A stretch of 47,337 nucleotides of DNA from Clostridia bacterium (GCA_017556745.1 JAFYMF010000048.1:1-47337), one strand, 5' to 3'. Positions 24,117 through 33,250 are shown, counted from the stretch's first letter. Made by a program: numbers and translations. Notes: generated by a model from the sequence alone, not told the origin.

Positions 24117-24412
24117 GACTGCGTAATAAGGCCATACCAGCCGGGAAAGTAGCGGCTTCCTGTACCTGAAATCCGCTATAGCAGGGGTAGCTTCCCGTTT
24201 TGAGGGCTGGGTTTGTATATATCGCCGTATTATTCCATGTTGAAGAATGGGTCCTGCGCAATTGGAGGCTGTGAACCATGTCAGGTGGGGAACCAAGCAG
24301 CATTAAGCGGTTTATCTGATGTGCCGCGGGGATGCCTGTTCCGAGTGGAATATACGGTATGAGTATACGGATACTTGCTCGATTTTCGGGTGTATGGTCT
24401 TATTACGCAGTC
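24117..24412 (+). ncRNA. ffs: Signal recognition particle RNA, long Gram-positive form
   Basis: Conserved SRP domain IV core is present: GGGTCCTGCGCAA, then GAACCATGTCAGGT, GGAACCAAGCAGCATTAAG, and ATGTGCCGCGGGGATGCCTG. An Alu domain with CCTGTACCTGAAATCCGCT precedes it, as in the B. subtilis scRNA. The two ends, GACTGCGTAATAAGGCCATA (24117-24136) and its complement ending at 24412, pair over about 20 bp and set the limits. The long form fits spore-forming Firmicutes. It lies right upstream of dnaX, as in Bacillus. Confidence 0.93.
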
Positions 24413-24454
24413 AATTATTATCTGTCGGGGTTTTCGGCAGGAGGGAGGCAGAAA

Positions 24455-26053
24455 ATGCATCAGGCTCTTTACAGAAAATGGCGTCCCAAGACCTTTAGCG
24501 AGGTGTGCGGACAGGATCATATTACCTCGGTGCTGAGATATCAGGTTGCAGAGAACAGATTGTCACATGCATATCTTTTCTGCGGTTCAAGGGGAACGGG
24601 CAAGACCACTTGCGCTAAGCTTCTTGCCAAGGCGGTAAACTGTATTACTCCCATTGACGGTAACCCCTGCGGTGTGTGTGCCGCGTGCCGCGGAATTGAC
24701 AGCGGCGCATCTACCGACGTTGTAGAGATGGATGCCGCATCAAACAACGGTGTGGATTATATCAGAGATATAAGAGAGGCAGTAGTCTATACTCCTGCTG
24801 ATCTGAAATACAGAGTTTATATTGTGGACGAGGTTCACATGCTTTCCTCAGGTGCATTTAATGCACTGCTTAAAACTCTTGAGGAACCTCCGTCACACGT
24901 TATATTTATTCTTGCTACCACAGAGCTTCATAAGTTGCCCGCAACGATAATTTCCCGTTGCCAGAGATATGATTTCAGACGTATTCCTGTCCCTGTTATC
25001 GTTGACAGGATCATGGAAATATCAGCGGCGGAGGATATATCAATTGATGAGGATGCGGCGGCTATTATAGCCAAACAGAGCCGTGGAGGCATGAGAGATG
25101 CTGTCAGTATGCTTGAGCTGTGTGCCGGCGGCAGAGAGAGAGTAACCGAAGACAGTGTATCCGAGTCCCTAGGTGTTTCATCCCGTGAGCTTGTTGTTGC
25201 CCTTGCTTCTGCCATAGCCGACAGAAATATCGGCGAGTGTTTTTCCGTTATTGCACGTGCAGAAAACTCGTCTGTTGATATTTCGGTATTCTGGCAGACT
25301 CTTACCGAGTTTTATCGGGATATGATAATAATTAAGACCTTCCCCAGCGGCGGCGGATATCTTGAGCTTACCGCATCCGAGGAGGAAGAGTGCCGCAGAG
25401 TTGCTGAGGGGTATACCATTCAGAGACTTATTGCCAATGCAAGAGAGCTTGACGACTGCGGTGTCAGAATGCAGAGAAACAGCTCACGCAGAAGGATCTG
25501 TGCTGAGATGTCGGTGGTCAGAATGTGTGACGACAGTCTGGATGATTCACTTGCGTCCCTCGCTTCGAGAATTTCGTCTCTTGAGGAGAGGATGGCCGGT
25601 ATTAAGTCCGCTCCCCGTGTGGCGGCTGAGGAAAAGCCTGCCGCACAGGTAAAAGAGCCCGCTTTTGCTCCTGCCCCTAAATCTGCTCCTGCTCCTATCC
25701 CTTCAGGTGAACCGGTGGCGGCAGAGCCTACCGTTACTGCTTCGACTGAGACAAAGAAGGCGTTTACCGCACTCCCGTCGTGGCCTGAGGTGATTGACCG
25801 CATATCACAGAAAAACAAGGCCGTCAGCAGTTTCCTTATGGGTACGACTGCTATGAGTGACGGTGACAGATATATGATACGTGTTAAGAACGCGTTCGCC
25901 ATGAGTATGCTCGGGAAGCCTGATACCCTCGATCTTATAGCGGAGTCTATCGGCTCGGTTGTGGGCAGAGGTGTAACGGCAGGACAGGTTATTATCCGCA
26001 CTGCAGACGCTCCTAAAAAGAGCGGCGGGGATATTCTTTCAGAGTTTAACTGA
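24455..26053 (+). CDS. dnaX: DNA polymerase III subunit gamma/tau
   Basis: The 532-aa clamp-loader ATPase has Walker A GSRGTGKTTCAKLLAK, the zinc-binding Cys set around 'NPCGVCAACRGI', Walker B YIVDEVHML, the sensor region LATTELHKLP with SRCQRYDFR, then an Ala/Pro-rich linker (~385-430) and a C-terminal domain that would contact the polymerase. The start is ATG 24455 (MHQALYRKWRPKTF) behind GGAGGGAGG; the longer frame from 24332 lies inside the SRP RNA. The usual downstream partners ybaB and recR are not here. No frameshift heptamer for a short gamma form was noticed. Confidence 0.95.
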   Translation: MHQALYRKWRPKTFSEVCGQDHITSVLRYQVAENRLSHAYLFCGSRGTGKTTCAKLLAKAVNCITPIDGNPCGVCAACRGIDSGASTDVVEMDAASNNGVDYIRDIREAVVYTPADLKYRVYIVDEVHMLSSGAFNALLKTLEEPPSHVIFILATTELHKLPATIISRCQRYDFRRIPVPVIVDRIMEISAAEDISIDEDAAAIIAKQSRGGMRDAVSMLELCAGGRERVTEDSVSESLGVSSRELVVALASAIADRNIGECFSVIARAENSSVDISVFWQTLTEFYRDMIIIKTFPSGGGYLELTASEEEECRRVAEGYTIQRLIANARELDDCGVRMQRNSSRRRICAEMSVVRMCDDSLDDSLASLASRISSLEERMAGIKSAPRVAAEEKPAAQVKEPAFAPAPKSAPAPIPSGEPVAAEPTVTASTETKKAFTALPSWPEVIDRISQKNKAVSSFLMGTTAMSDGDRYMIRVKNAFAMSMLGKPDTLDLIAESIGSVVGRGVTAGQVIIRTADAPKKSGGDILSEFN

Positions 26054-26070
26054 TTTATTTCTTTGATTTA

Positions 26071-26099
26071 TTGACAACATAATTTTTAGATGCTATAAT
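26071..26099 (+). promoter_or_regulatory. Promoter of rubrerythrin
   Basis: TTGACA (26071-26076), 17-bp spacer, TATAAT (26094-26099): full consensus in both boxes. Confidence 0.85.
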
Positions 26100-26139
26100 G
26101 CAATTGTAATATGAAAATATTTTAAGGGAGGACATGAAA

Positions 26140-26673
26140 ATGGATCTTAAGGGTACTAAAACTGAAAAAAATCTGCTTGAAGCATTTGCTGGTGAGAGTC
26201 AGGCAAGAAACAAGTATACATATTTTGCTTCTGTTGCAAAGAAAGAGGGATATGAGCAGATAGCTGCTATTTTTGAGGCTACCGCCAACAATGAGAAGGA
26301 ACACGCAAAGCTTTGGTTCAAGGCTCTCGGTGAGCTCGGTGATACCACGACAAACCTTCTTCACGCGGCTGACGGTGAGAACTACGAGTGGACTGACATG
26401 TACGACCGTTTTGCAAAGGATGCAGAGGAGGAGGGCTTTACCGCTCTTGCCGCTCAGTTCCGTATGGTTGCAGCTATCGAGAAGACTCACGAGGAGAGAT
26501 ATCGCAAGCTTCTCAATAATGTTGAGGTACAGGCTGTGTTTGAGAAGAGCGAGGAGACCATTTGGGAGTGTCGTAACTGCGGTCACCTTATAATGGGTAA
26601 GAAGGCTCCTGAGCTTTGCCCCGTATGTAAGCATCCTAAGAGCTACTTCGAGGTAAGAAAAGAGAATTATTAA
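26140..26673 (+). CDS. rbr: Rubrerythrin
   Basis: A 177-aa peroxide-reducing protein. The N-terminal four-helix diiron domain has the two ExxH-type sites ([11 protein letters not shown] and IEKTHEERY) and early Glu ligands in '[15 protein letters not shown]'. The C-terminal rubredoxin-like domain has CRNCGH and CPVCKHP for one iron. It protects anaerobes from peroxide. ATG 26140 ([12 protein letters not shown]) is chosen because GGGAGG lies eight bases away; ATG 26134 is too close. A consensus promoter and a strong terminator make it a single-gene unit, probably highly expressed. Confidence 0.95.
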   Translation: MDLKGTKTEKNLLEAFAGESQARNKYTYFASVAKKEGYEQIAAIFEATANNEKEHAKLWFKALGELGDTTTNLLHAADGENYEWTDMYDRFAKDAEEEGFTALAAQFRMVAAIEKTHEERYRKLLNNVEVQAVFEKSEETIWECRNCGHLIMGKKAPELCPVCKHPKSYFEVRKENY

Positions 26674-26683
26674 TTAGATTCAG

Positions 26684-26714
26684 AAATGCCGGGGCTTGTC
26701 TTGCCCCGGCATTT
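26684..26714 (+). terminator. Rubrerythrin terminator
   Basis: AAATGCCGGGGC (26684-26695) pairs perfectly with GCCCCGGCATTT (26703-26714) around a TTGTCTT loop. Confidence 0.85.
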
Positions 26715-26752
26715 GTTATACTTTATTACAAGTAGACAGCAGGAGATTCATG

Positions 26753-27514
26753 ATGAAAGAAAACAAATATAATTTGGGTTTGGTGTCTGTTTCATTCAGA
26801 CCACACACATCGGAGGAGATATTAGAAGCAGTAAAGGATACATGTCTCTCTTTTATCGAGTGGGGAAGTGATGTACACGCGCCATGCCATGATACCGCAC
26901 GTCTTTACGAGATCGCTCAGCTTCAGAGAAAATACGGTATCAGCTGTTCGTCCTACGGTACGTATTTCCGTCTGGGTGAGACACCGATAGGTGAGCTTGA
27001 GAGTTATATTGCCGCGGCAAAGATTTTGGGCACGGATATTCTTCGCGTCTGGTGTGGAAACAAGAGCGGAGATGAATATTCGGATGCGGAAAGACAGGGC
27101 TTCATAGAGGAATGTAAAGCGGCAGCGAAGATAGCGGCCGAAAACGGTGTGAAGCTGTGTATGGAATGTCATAGAGGAAGTTATACACAAAGGCTTGCGG
27201 ATGCGCTTGCTCTTATGCGTGAGGTGGATTCTCCTGCTTTCAGAATGTATTGGCAACCGTTTCAGTGGCAAACCGAGGAGGAAAATCTGGTATATGCCGA
27301 GGCTATTGCTGAGTACACCGAGCACATTCATGTTTTTCAGTGGAAATGTGATAAACGTTTTTCTCTTCATGACGGTATAGAAGAGTGGAGAGGGTATCTC
27401 GGAAAATTTGATACACCTCGAACACTGTTACTTGAATTTATGCCCGACGATAAGATAACTACCCTTGAGTCTGAAGTAAAGGCTTTAAGGACGATCATAG
27501 GAGAGCTTGTATGA
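26753..27514 (+). CDS. Sugar phosphate isomerase/epimerase
   Basis: The 253-aa xylose-isomerase-like TIM-barrel enzyme starts 'MKENKYNLGLVSVSFR' and has metal-site stretches in 'LCMECHRG' (Glu and His), 'FRMYWQPFQW', 'IHVFQWK' and a final 'LLEFMP' Glu. AGGAG at 26741-26745 supports ATG 26753 (ATG 26750 is also possible). The TGA stop overlaps the ATG of the dehydrogenase gene in ATGA, so translation is coupled. It belongs to a three-gene operon with a hydroxyacid dehydrogenase and an unknown 561-aa protein, probably degrading a sugar or uronic acid. Confidence 0.82.
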   Translation: MKENKYNLGLVSVSFRPHTSEEILEAVKDTCLSFIEWGSDVHAPCHDTARLYEIAQLQRKYGISCSSYGTYFRLGETPIGELESYIAAAKILGTDILRVWCGNKSGDEYSDAERQGFIEECKAAAKIAAENGVKLCMECHRGSYTQRLADALALMREVDSPAFRMYWQPFQWQTEEENLVYAEAIAEYTEHIHVFQWKCDKRFSLHDGIEEWRGYLGKFDTPRTLLLEFMPDDKITTLESEVKALRTIIGELV

Positions 27515-28512
27515 AGGCGATATTTTTAAATAAGTATGAAAAGCAGATCCGCAGAGTATATGACGATGGTGTTATGATGAGACTCGGTCAGCTCACTGAG
27601 ATTGAACCGATTGTATATACTAAGGAAGATATACTTGAAAATGCAGATAAATTCAGAGATACAAAGATAATTTTCTCTACCTGGGGAATGCCGATATTTA
27701 CAGAAGATGAGATCAAGGCTTTTTTTCCAAGTCTTGAATGTGTCTTTTACGCGGCGGGAAGTGTGCAGCATTTCGCACGTCCGTTTCTTAACTCTAATGT
27801 TAAGGTGTTTTCGGCATGGGCGGCAAACGGTGTGCCTGTTGCGGAATACACCGTCGCTCAGATAATTCTTGCAAATAAGGGCTTTTTCAGATATACCGGA
27901 CTGATGGCGGATCAGAAGTTTGAAGAGGTAGAAAATCGCAAATCCTGCTATATGGGAAACTACAGGGAAAAGATAGGTATTATCGGTTGCGGAATGATCG
28001 GCTCTATGGTTGCGGAGATGTTAAAGTCATATAAGCTCGAGGTATATGCTTTCGATCCCTTTTTGTCAGACGACAAAGCCAAGGAACTGGGTGTAACGCG
28101 GGTGTCTCTTGAGGAGCTTTTTGCCTCCTCGAGAGTGGTTACAAATCATCTTGCCAATAACGAGGCAACAAAGGAAATGTTACGCTACAGTCACTTCTCG
28201 TCAATGCCGAAATATGCTACATTTATCAATACCGGTAGGGGAGCTCAGGTCGTGGAGGAGGATCTTGCACGTGCACTGAGTGAACGCCCCGATCTGACTG
28301 CGGTGCTTGATGTTACGTGTTCAGAGCCGCCGGAGCCTTCACACCCCTTTTACACATTGCCAAACTGTTTCCTGACACCGCATATAGCGGGAAGCCTTGG
28401 CAGTGAAGTGGTGCGTATGGCAGAGTATATGGTTGATGAATTTATATGCTACAACGCGGGTAAGCCCTGCAAATATGAAGTAAGCTTAAAAATGCTTGAG
28501 ACAATGGCGTGA
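27511..28512 (+). CDS. D-isomer 2-hydroxyacid dehydrogenase (NAD-binding)
   Basis: A 333-aa enzyme reducing a 2-keto acid to a D-hydroxy acid, or the reverse. It has the Rossmann motif GIIGCGMIGS followed by an acidic 'YAFDPF' consistent with NAD preference, the catalytic Arg in NTGRGAQVV, Glu in 'CSEPPEPSHP' and His in LTPHIAGS. The N-terminal substrate lobe is divergent. ATG overlaps the upstream stop. Its place between an epimerase and a large unknown protein suggests a sugar-derived keto acid as substrate. Confidence 0.88.
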   Translation: MKAIFLNKYEKQIRRVYDDGVMMRLGQLTEIEPIVYTKEDILENADKFRDTKIIFSTWGMPIFTEDEIKAFFPSLECVFYAAGSVQHFARPFLNSNVKVFSAWAANGVPVAEYTVAQIILANKGFFRYTGLMADQKFEEVENRKSCYMGNYREKIGIIGCGMIGSMVAEMLKSYKLEVYAFDPFLSDDKAKELGVTRVSLEELFASSRVVTNHLANNEATKEMLRYSHFSSMPKYATFINTGRGAQVVEEDLARALSERPDLTAVLDVTCSEPPEPSHPFYTLPNCFLTPHIAGSLGSEVVRMAEYMVDEFICYNAGKPCKYEVSLKMLETMA

Positions 28513-28522
28513 GGAGAGCAGT

Positions 28523-30208
28523 ATGAAGGAACGATATATTGATCTGATGGAGCAGGCTCTCTCGGCCTATTCGGATGAACGCATCAAGCGTTATTTTGAT
28601 GATGTAAAGAGAGAAGGATTAACCGAACACGGTTTCCCCAGACTGACCTCTAATATTGGTATTCTTATCTCCCACGGCAGACGAGTTGATCTTTTGCCCA
28701 TATTCCTCGAAATGATGGAATTTTGCTGTAAGGTGATTCCCACCGTTAAGGCCGCAAACGATTTTTCGGTACGCGAGATCATTTGCTGTCTATGGGAGGT
28801 TGAAGGAAGTGGTATTGTCTCAAAAGAGAATACCGAACGGTGGCGAGGATATCTGAAAACTATTGAGGTGACAACCTGCTATAATGTGTTTGCCACCAGT
28901 CCTACCGATGATGTAAGAAACTGGGCTATTTTTACGGCGGCCAGTGAATATTTCAGGCAAAAAGCCGACTTGTGTGATTCTGCCGATTTTGTTGAGCTGC
29001 AATTGATTCAGCAGATACGATGGCTTGACGAGAACGGAATGTATCAGGATAACAGCAGTTCGACTACAAAGCAGCCTATTATGTACGATCTGGTTTCAAG
29101 ATGTCTTTTTTGCTTAATATTTGATATGGGATATCGATCAGACAGTTATTCGGTAATAGATGAGGGTTTGAAAAAGGCAGGCTTGTTAACTTTAGGAATG
29201 CAGTCACCTAACGGAGAGATAGCATTTGGCGGAAGAAGTAATCAGTTTTTGCTTTGCGAGGCATGGACGGCTGCCATATACGAGTATGAAGCCAAGAGAT
29301 ACAAAAAAGAAGGAAATTCTGAGCTTTCAGCTACCTTCAAATCTGCGGCGGTAAGAGCTTTGGATAATATTGAGGAATGGCTTTCAAAAAAGCCTATCTT
29401 GCACATAAAAAACAGATTTCCCCTTGAAACGAAATTTGGCTGTGAGGGGTACGGTTACTTCGACAAATATATGATAACGGTGGCCTCTAATCTTTACGGT
29501 GCATATTTGCTTTGTGATGATTCTATTCCTTTTACCTTTAAGCAGAATCATGAACCCTGTGTCACAGTTACCTCTGATGCTTTTCATAAACTGTTTTTAA
29601 GAAGCGGTGGCTATGGGCTCGAATTTGATATTAACGCTGATCTTGGCTACGATGCAAACGGTCTTGGCAGAGTTCAGCGCGAGAATGCCCCCTCGACTAT
29701 ATGTATGTCCTTGCCATGTCCTTCAAGGCCGAAATACACAGTTGACATTAACGAGCCGATAGCTATGTCTCTTTGTTCTGCGGTTCGCACAGAGGATGGC
29801 TGGAGCTTTGGCGCAGAGGAAACATCGAAATACAGTGTACTTGCGACAGCGACAGATAAAAACTGTGTTTCGGCATCTCTGCACTGCCTTTTTGAAAATA
29901 AAAAGAGCACAGAGGAACATTATACTGTTAATGAGGACGGAGTGTCTGTTAAAGTAAAAGGCGACGGAGATATTGCTTACGCGTTACCTGCATTCTGTTT
30001 TGACGGAGAAACGTCACCCGTAATCATCTCGGACGAGCATTCGCTGGCTGTTTCTTACTGTGGATGGATCTGCCGATATACAACGGACGGTGCAGTTACT
30101 GATCTTAACAGAATTGCCGCAAACAGAAACGGGCATTACCGTGTTTTCCTTGCCTCTGCACAAAATGAGCTTAACGTAAAAATCGAAATAATTAAGGAAC
30201 AAATTTAG
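28523..30208 (+). CDS. Unknown 561-aa protein, possible (alpha/alpha)6-toroid carbohydrate enzyme
   Basis: No signal peptide and no strong motif. The first 330 residues are helical with repeated Trp/Tyr and 'WTAAIYEYEAKRYKKEG'-type helices, and the last 200 are beta-rich. This layout is seen in heparinase II/III-like polysaccharide lyases and related unsaturated-sugar hydrolases. I could not name the family. A cytosolic location suggests action on imported oligosaccharides. GAGGAG before ATG 28523 fixes the start; it begins 10 bp behind the dehydrogenase gene and ends at a strong terminator. The function is inferred from context only. Confidence 0.5.
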   Translation: MKERYIDLMEQALSAYSDERIKRYFDDVKREGLTEHGFPRLTSNIGILISHGRRVDLLPIFLEMMEFCCKVIPTVKAANDFSVREIICCLWEVEGSGIVSKENTERWRGYLKTIEVTTCYNVFATSPTDDVRNWAIFTAASEYFRQKADLCDSADFVELQLIQQIRWLDENGMYQDNSSSTTKQPIMYDLVSRCLFCLIFDMGYRSDSYSVIDEGLKKAGLLTLGMQSPNGEIAFGGRSNQFLLCEAWTAAIYEYEAKRYKKEGNSELSATFKSAAVRALDNIEEWLSKKPILHIKNRFPLETKFGCEGYGYFDKYMITVASNLYGAYLLCDDSIPFTFKQNHEPCVTVTSDAFHKLFLRSGGYGLEFDINADLGYDANGLGRVQRENAPSTICMSLPCPSRPKYTVDINEPIAMSLCSAVRTEDGWSFGAEETSKYSVLATATDKNCVSASLHCLFENKKSTEEHYTVNEDGVSVKVKGDGDIAYALPAFCFDGETSPVIISDEHSLAVSYCGWICRYTTDGAVTDLNRIAANRNGHYRVFLASAQNELNVKIEIIKEQI

Positions 30209-30225
30209 AATAACACGCGTGTGTA

Positions 30226-30259
30226 AAAAACGGATGTCTTGAATAGGACATCCGTTTTT
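30226..30259 (+). terminator. Operon terminator
   Basis: AAAAACGGATGTC (30226-30238) pairs perfectly with GACATCCGTTTTT (30247-30259). Confidence 0.85.
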
Positions 30260-30300
30260 ATCTTTGTGCAGTAAAAACGTTAATAATTTTCTGCTATCTA

Positions 30301-30329
30301 TTGCCTTTTTGGGCAAAATATGAGATAAT
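30301..30329 (+). promoter_or_regulatory. Candidate promoter of the sodium symporter gene
   Basis: TTGCCT (30301-30306), 17-bp spacer, GATAAT (30324-30329), about 37 bp before the ATG. Moderate match. Confidence 0.5.
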
Positions 30330-30366
30330 AATAGATGGTTTTTATGTTTTAGCGGAGGACATTTTA

Positions 30367-31719
30367 ATGAACGAAAACAGAAGCAGTTTTACAGGTAAGA
30401 TAGGTTTTGTTCTTGCGGCGGCCGGATCGGCTGTAGGACTTGGTAATATTTGGCGTTTTCCATACCTTGCGGCCAAATACGGCGGCGGTATCTTTCTTTT
30501 AGTTTATCTTGTGCTTGCTCTGACCTTTGGATTTGCACTGATGATAACAGAGATAGCAATCGGCAGAAAGACAGGTCTCAGCGCTATCGGGGCATATAAG
30601 AAGCTTGACAAGCGTTTTTCCTTTGCGGGGTATCTTGCGGCAATTGTTCCTATAATTATCCTTCCGTACTATTCCGTTATCGGCGGATGGGTAACTAAGT
30701 ACCTGGCAGTATTCGTATCAGGACAGGGTAAGGCCGCGGCAGATGGAGATTACTTCGGTGATTTTATCGGCGGTGTAGGTGAGCCGATATTCTGGTATTT
30801 CCTGTTTATCGGTGTGACAGCAATAGTTGTTCTCTTTGGAGTTCAGAAGGGTGTCGAGAAGGTCAGTAAGATAATGATGCCTATACTGGTGGTACTCACT
30901 CTCGGTATCTCGATATACACGATAACTCTTCCCGGTGCGTGGGAGGGTGTCCTCTACTATATCACTCCTAATTTTGAGAATTTCTCTGCTACCACTGTTC
31001 TTGCGGCTATGGGTCAGCTGTTCTACTCAATGTCTCTTTCCATGGGTATCATGATAACCTACGGTTCATATATGAAGAAGGACGTAAGCATTGAAAAGTC
31101 GGTTAAGCAGATCGAGATATTTGATACCGGCATTGCGTTCTTTGCAGGTCTTATGATCGTACCCGCCGTTTTCGTCTTTGGCGGCGGTGATAATATGGAG
31201 AAGAACGGCGCGGGACTTATGTTTGAGGTTCTGCCCAAGATATTTGATACCATTCCCGGTGGTTCTGTTCTTGGCGGTGCATTCTTCATTCTTGTTCTCT
31301 TTGCGGCTCTTACCTCTTCTATTTCACTTATGGAGACTGTTGTATCTTTCCTTGGTGACAAGCTGAAAATAGGTAGGAAGTTGTCATGTCTTGTCGTGTT
31401 TATTTTCTGCGTACTTCTTGGCTTGCCTTCCTCCCTCGGATTCGGAATATGGTCCCACATAGCTCCTTTGGGTATGAGCTTCCTTAATTTCTTTGACTTT
31501 ATCAGCAACAGTGTTCTGATGCCTATTGTTGCATTTATAACCTGTATATTTATCGGCTTTATTATTAAGCCCAAGTCTGTGATAGACGAGGTTGAGATAG
31601 GTGGCGCGTTTAAGAGAAAGAGACTGTTTGCGGTTATGATAAAATATATTGCACCTATCTGTATCATTCTTATTCTTATATCTTCTGTTCTTGATGCGTT
31701 TGGTATTATGAAGATATAA
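30367..31719 (+). CDS. Sodium-dependent transporter of the NSS (SNF) family
   Basis: A 450-aa membrane protein with about 11 helices. The N-terminus has the family signature GSAVGLGNIWRFPYLAAKYGGG that forms the first sodium-binding helix. It probably imports an amino acid or related amine with sodium; the substrate cannot be told. The start ATG 30367 has GCGGAGGA at 30352-30359. The frame open to 30301 lacks a ribosome site. It lies 40 bp before the ZIP transporter gene, which may be in the same transcript. Confidence 0.93.
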   Translation: MNENRSSFTGKIGFVLAAAGSAVGLGNIWRFPYLAAKYGGGIFLLVYLVLALTFGFALMITEIAIGRKTGLSAIGAYKKLDKRFSFAGYLAAIVPIIILPYYSVIGGWVTKYLAVFVSGQGKAAADGDYFGDFIGGVGEPIFWYFLFIGVTAIVVLFGVQKGVEKVSKIMMPILVVLTLGISIYTITLPGAWEGVLYYITPNFENFSATTVLAAMGQLFYSMSLSMGIMITYGSYMKKDVSIEKSVKQIEIFDTGIAFFAGLMIVPAVFVFGGGDNMEKNGAGLMFEVLPKIFDTIPGGSVLGGAFFILVLFAALTSSISLMETVVSFLGDKLKIGRKLSCLVVFIFCVLLGLPSSLGFGIWSHIAPLGMSFLNFFDFISNSVLMPIVAFITCIFIGFIIKPKSVIDEVEIGGAFKRKRLFAVMIKYIAPICIILILISSVLDAFGIMKI

Positions 31720-31759
31720 CGGTGAGGAGATAAATTCACATATAGAAAGAGGGAGTGTC

Positions 31760-32524
31760 ATGCAACTTGTATTGATTACCGCTCTGGGGGTTGGCGGTGC
31801 CACAATTATCGGTGCTGTCCTCGGATTTATTTTCAAGAAAATATCGCACAAATTCAGTGATCTTGTTCTTTCCTTTGCCGCCGGCATAATGCTTGCGGCG
31901 GCAGTCATCGGTCTGATTCTTCCGTCTCTTGAATACAGTGAGGGTAACCCATGGTCGGTGCTTGTTACCGTTGTAGGAATACTTATCGGAGCGGTTTGCC
32001 TTAATCTTATGGACAAGCTGGTACCCCATCTGCACCGTCTCAGCGGTGTTGAGTATGAGGGACACGCAGAAAAGAACGATCAGTTGGGTAAGATTCTGCT
32101 TTTTGTATTGGCGATAGCAATACACAATATCCCTGAGGGAATTGCCGCAGGTGTGGGCTTCGGCACCGGTAATAACGGCGAGGCACTTACCATTGCCGCC
32201 GGTATTGCACTTCAGAATATCCCCGAGGGTATGATAATTATCGCCCCCATGCTTGCTGCAGGAATGAGCAAGGGACGAACCTTTATCATTGCGGTAATGA
32301 CCGGTGTGGTGGAGGTTATCGGAACGTTTATAGGTTATTATGCAGTGACGGTCGCGGAAGCTATATTGCCATTTGCACTTGCATTTGCAGGTGGTACCAT
32401 GCTCTACGTCATCAGCGATGAGATGATCCCCGAGACTCATCACGGCGGAAGCGAGAGAGGTGCCACGTACGCGCTTTTGGTCGGCTTTTCGGTAATGCTG
32501 GTAATGAGCTTTTTCCTTGAATAG
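31760..32524 (+). CDS. ZIP-family divalent metal transporter
   Basis: A 254-aa protein with eight predicted membrane helices. The two metal-pathway motifs are HNIPEGIAAGVGFG in helix IV and QNIPEGMIIIAP in helix V. It imports zinc or iron and resembles bacterial ZupT-like proteins; the cytosolic His/Glu loop is short. AGAGGGAG precedes the ATG. A terminator follows about 48 bp after the stop. Confidence 0.9.
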   Translation: MQLVLITALGVGGATIIGAVLGFIFKKISHKFSDLVLSFAAGIMLAAAVIGLILPSLEYSEGNPWSVLVTVVGILIGAVCLNLMDKLVPHLHRLSGVEYEGHAEKNDQLGKILLFVLAIAIHNIPEGIAAGVGFGTGNNGEALTIAAGIALQNIPEGMIIIAPMLAAGMSKGRTFIIAVMTGVVEVIGTFIGYYAVTVAEAILPFALAFAGGTMLYVISDEMIPETHHGGSERGATYALLVGFSVMLVMSFFLE

Positions 32525-32571
32525 TAAAAAAGGCACGGCTTTAGAGCGTCACTCTAAAGGACAGCTTTACA

Positions 32572-32609
32572 AAAATACGGCATATCTCTTTCGAGATGTG
32601 CCGTATTTT
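32572..32609 (+). terminator. Terminator after the ZIP transporter gene
   Basis: AAAATACGGCA (32572-32582) pairs with TGCCGTATTTT (32599-32609), with ATCTC/GAGAT continuing the stem inside. Confidence 0.8.
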
Positions 32610-32670
32610 GCGTTTGTGGACACAAATGCAGTGCTTGTCAGGAAAAATGACAACGATTACATTATCGTAT

Positions 32671-32695
32671 GCGGGCGAACACAGTTCGCCCCTAC
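32671..32695. repeat. REP-like palindrome, copy 1 (intergenic, downstream of RAYT)
   Basis: A 25-bp unit containing GGGCGAA-CACAG-TTCGCCC ending CCTAC, identical to the copy at 33073-33097, with a shared GTTCCATG just to its right. It lies 28 bp beyond the RAYT stop codon. Confidence 0.8.
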
Positions 32696-32722
32696 CGAGT
32701 TCCATGTAAACGATTTCTTTGT

Positions 32723-33250
32723 TTATTCGTCCTTGTATATTTTATCATAATACCAACGCATTGGATTGTTATACATATAATTTAACCTCGTTTCATAATC
32801 ATTTTGATTACGAACAATATGTTCTATAAATGATTTTTGCCAAATAGAGCATCCGATCTTTTTTGTGACAGCTCCTTTAAATTGCTTCACCATACGCTCC
32901 AACGTAGGGGCGACCTGTGGTCGCCCGTATTCGTCCGCGACGATAGCAACCATTATGTGAATATGATTTGGCATAATCACATAGGCGTGCAACGAAACCG
33001 ACGAATACGTTTTGTGCCAACGTTTTAATTCATCGAAAACAATTTTACCCACAGCGGACAACGGAAGGTTTTGCGGGCGAACACAGTTCGCCCCTACAGT
33101 GTTCCATGCGAACAATTGTGGGTCAAATGCACCTTCCCAAAAATAATTTTTTCTGTTTTCGGTACATATCGTAATGAAATATGCCCCCGGAGAGCTATAA
33201 TCATATTGCTTTAATCGTATTTCTTTTCTTTTTGGTAATTCTTTTTCCAT
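32723..33250 (-). CDS. REP-associated tyrosine transposase (RAYT, Y1_Tnp family)
   Basis: A 175-aa HUH-type nuclease. The HxH metal motif is in VIMPNHIHIM, an early strand is 'GAYFITICTENRKNYF', and the catalytic Tyr lies in 'NQNDYETRLNYMYNNP'. RAYTs nick single-stranded DNA at REP hairpins. Two stretches of the protein, 'VGANCVRPQ' and 'GRPQVAPT', are encoded by REP-like palindromes that sit in the coding sequence in frame (33073-33097 and 32904-32928). It is not part of an operon. It may still be active, as the main motifs are intact. Confidence 0.85.
   Translation of the reverse strand: MEKELPKRKEIRLKQYDYSSPGAYFITICTENRKNYFWEGAFDPQLFAWNTVGANCVRPQNLPLSAVGKIVFDELKRWHKTYSSVSLHAYVIMPNHIHIMVAIVADEYGRPQVAPTLERMVKQFKGAVTKKIGCSIWQKSFIEHIVRNQNDYETRLNYMYNNPMRWYYDKIYKDE
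32904..32928. repeat. REP-like palindrome, copy 2 (inside the RAYT gene, inverted)
   Basis: A 25-bp unit in the opposite orientation to copies 1 and 3. It has GGGCGACC-TGT-GGTCGCCC, where the stem base pair A-T of the other copies is replaced by C-G on both sides, so the stem is preserved. Confidence 0.75.
33073..33097. repeat. REP-like palindrome, copy 3 (inside the RAYT gene)
   Basis: Identical over 25 bp to the copy at 32671-32695 and also followed by GTTCCATG. It is translated within the RAYT frame. Confidence 0.8.

Noticed and set aside
24108..24303. Minus-strand frames over the SRP RNA
   Set aside because: The region is explained by the SRP RNA and its promoter; the frames have no support.
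32517..32750. 77-codon plus-strand frame
   Set aside because: It is composed of a terminator hairpin and a REP repeat ('GRTQFAPT'); a common false frame made by this repeat.
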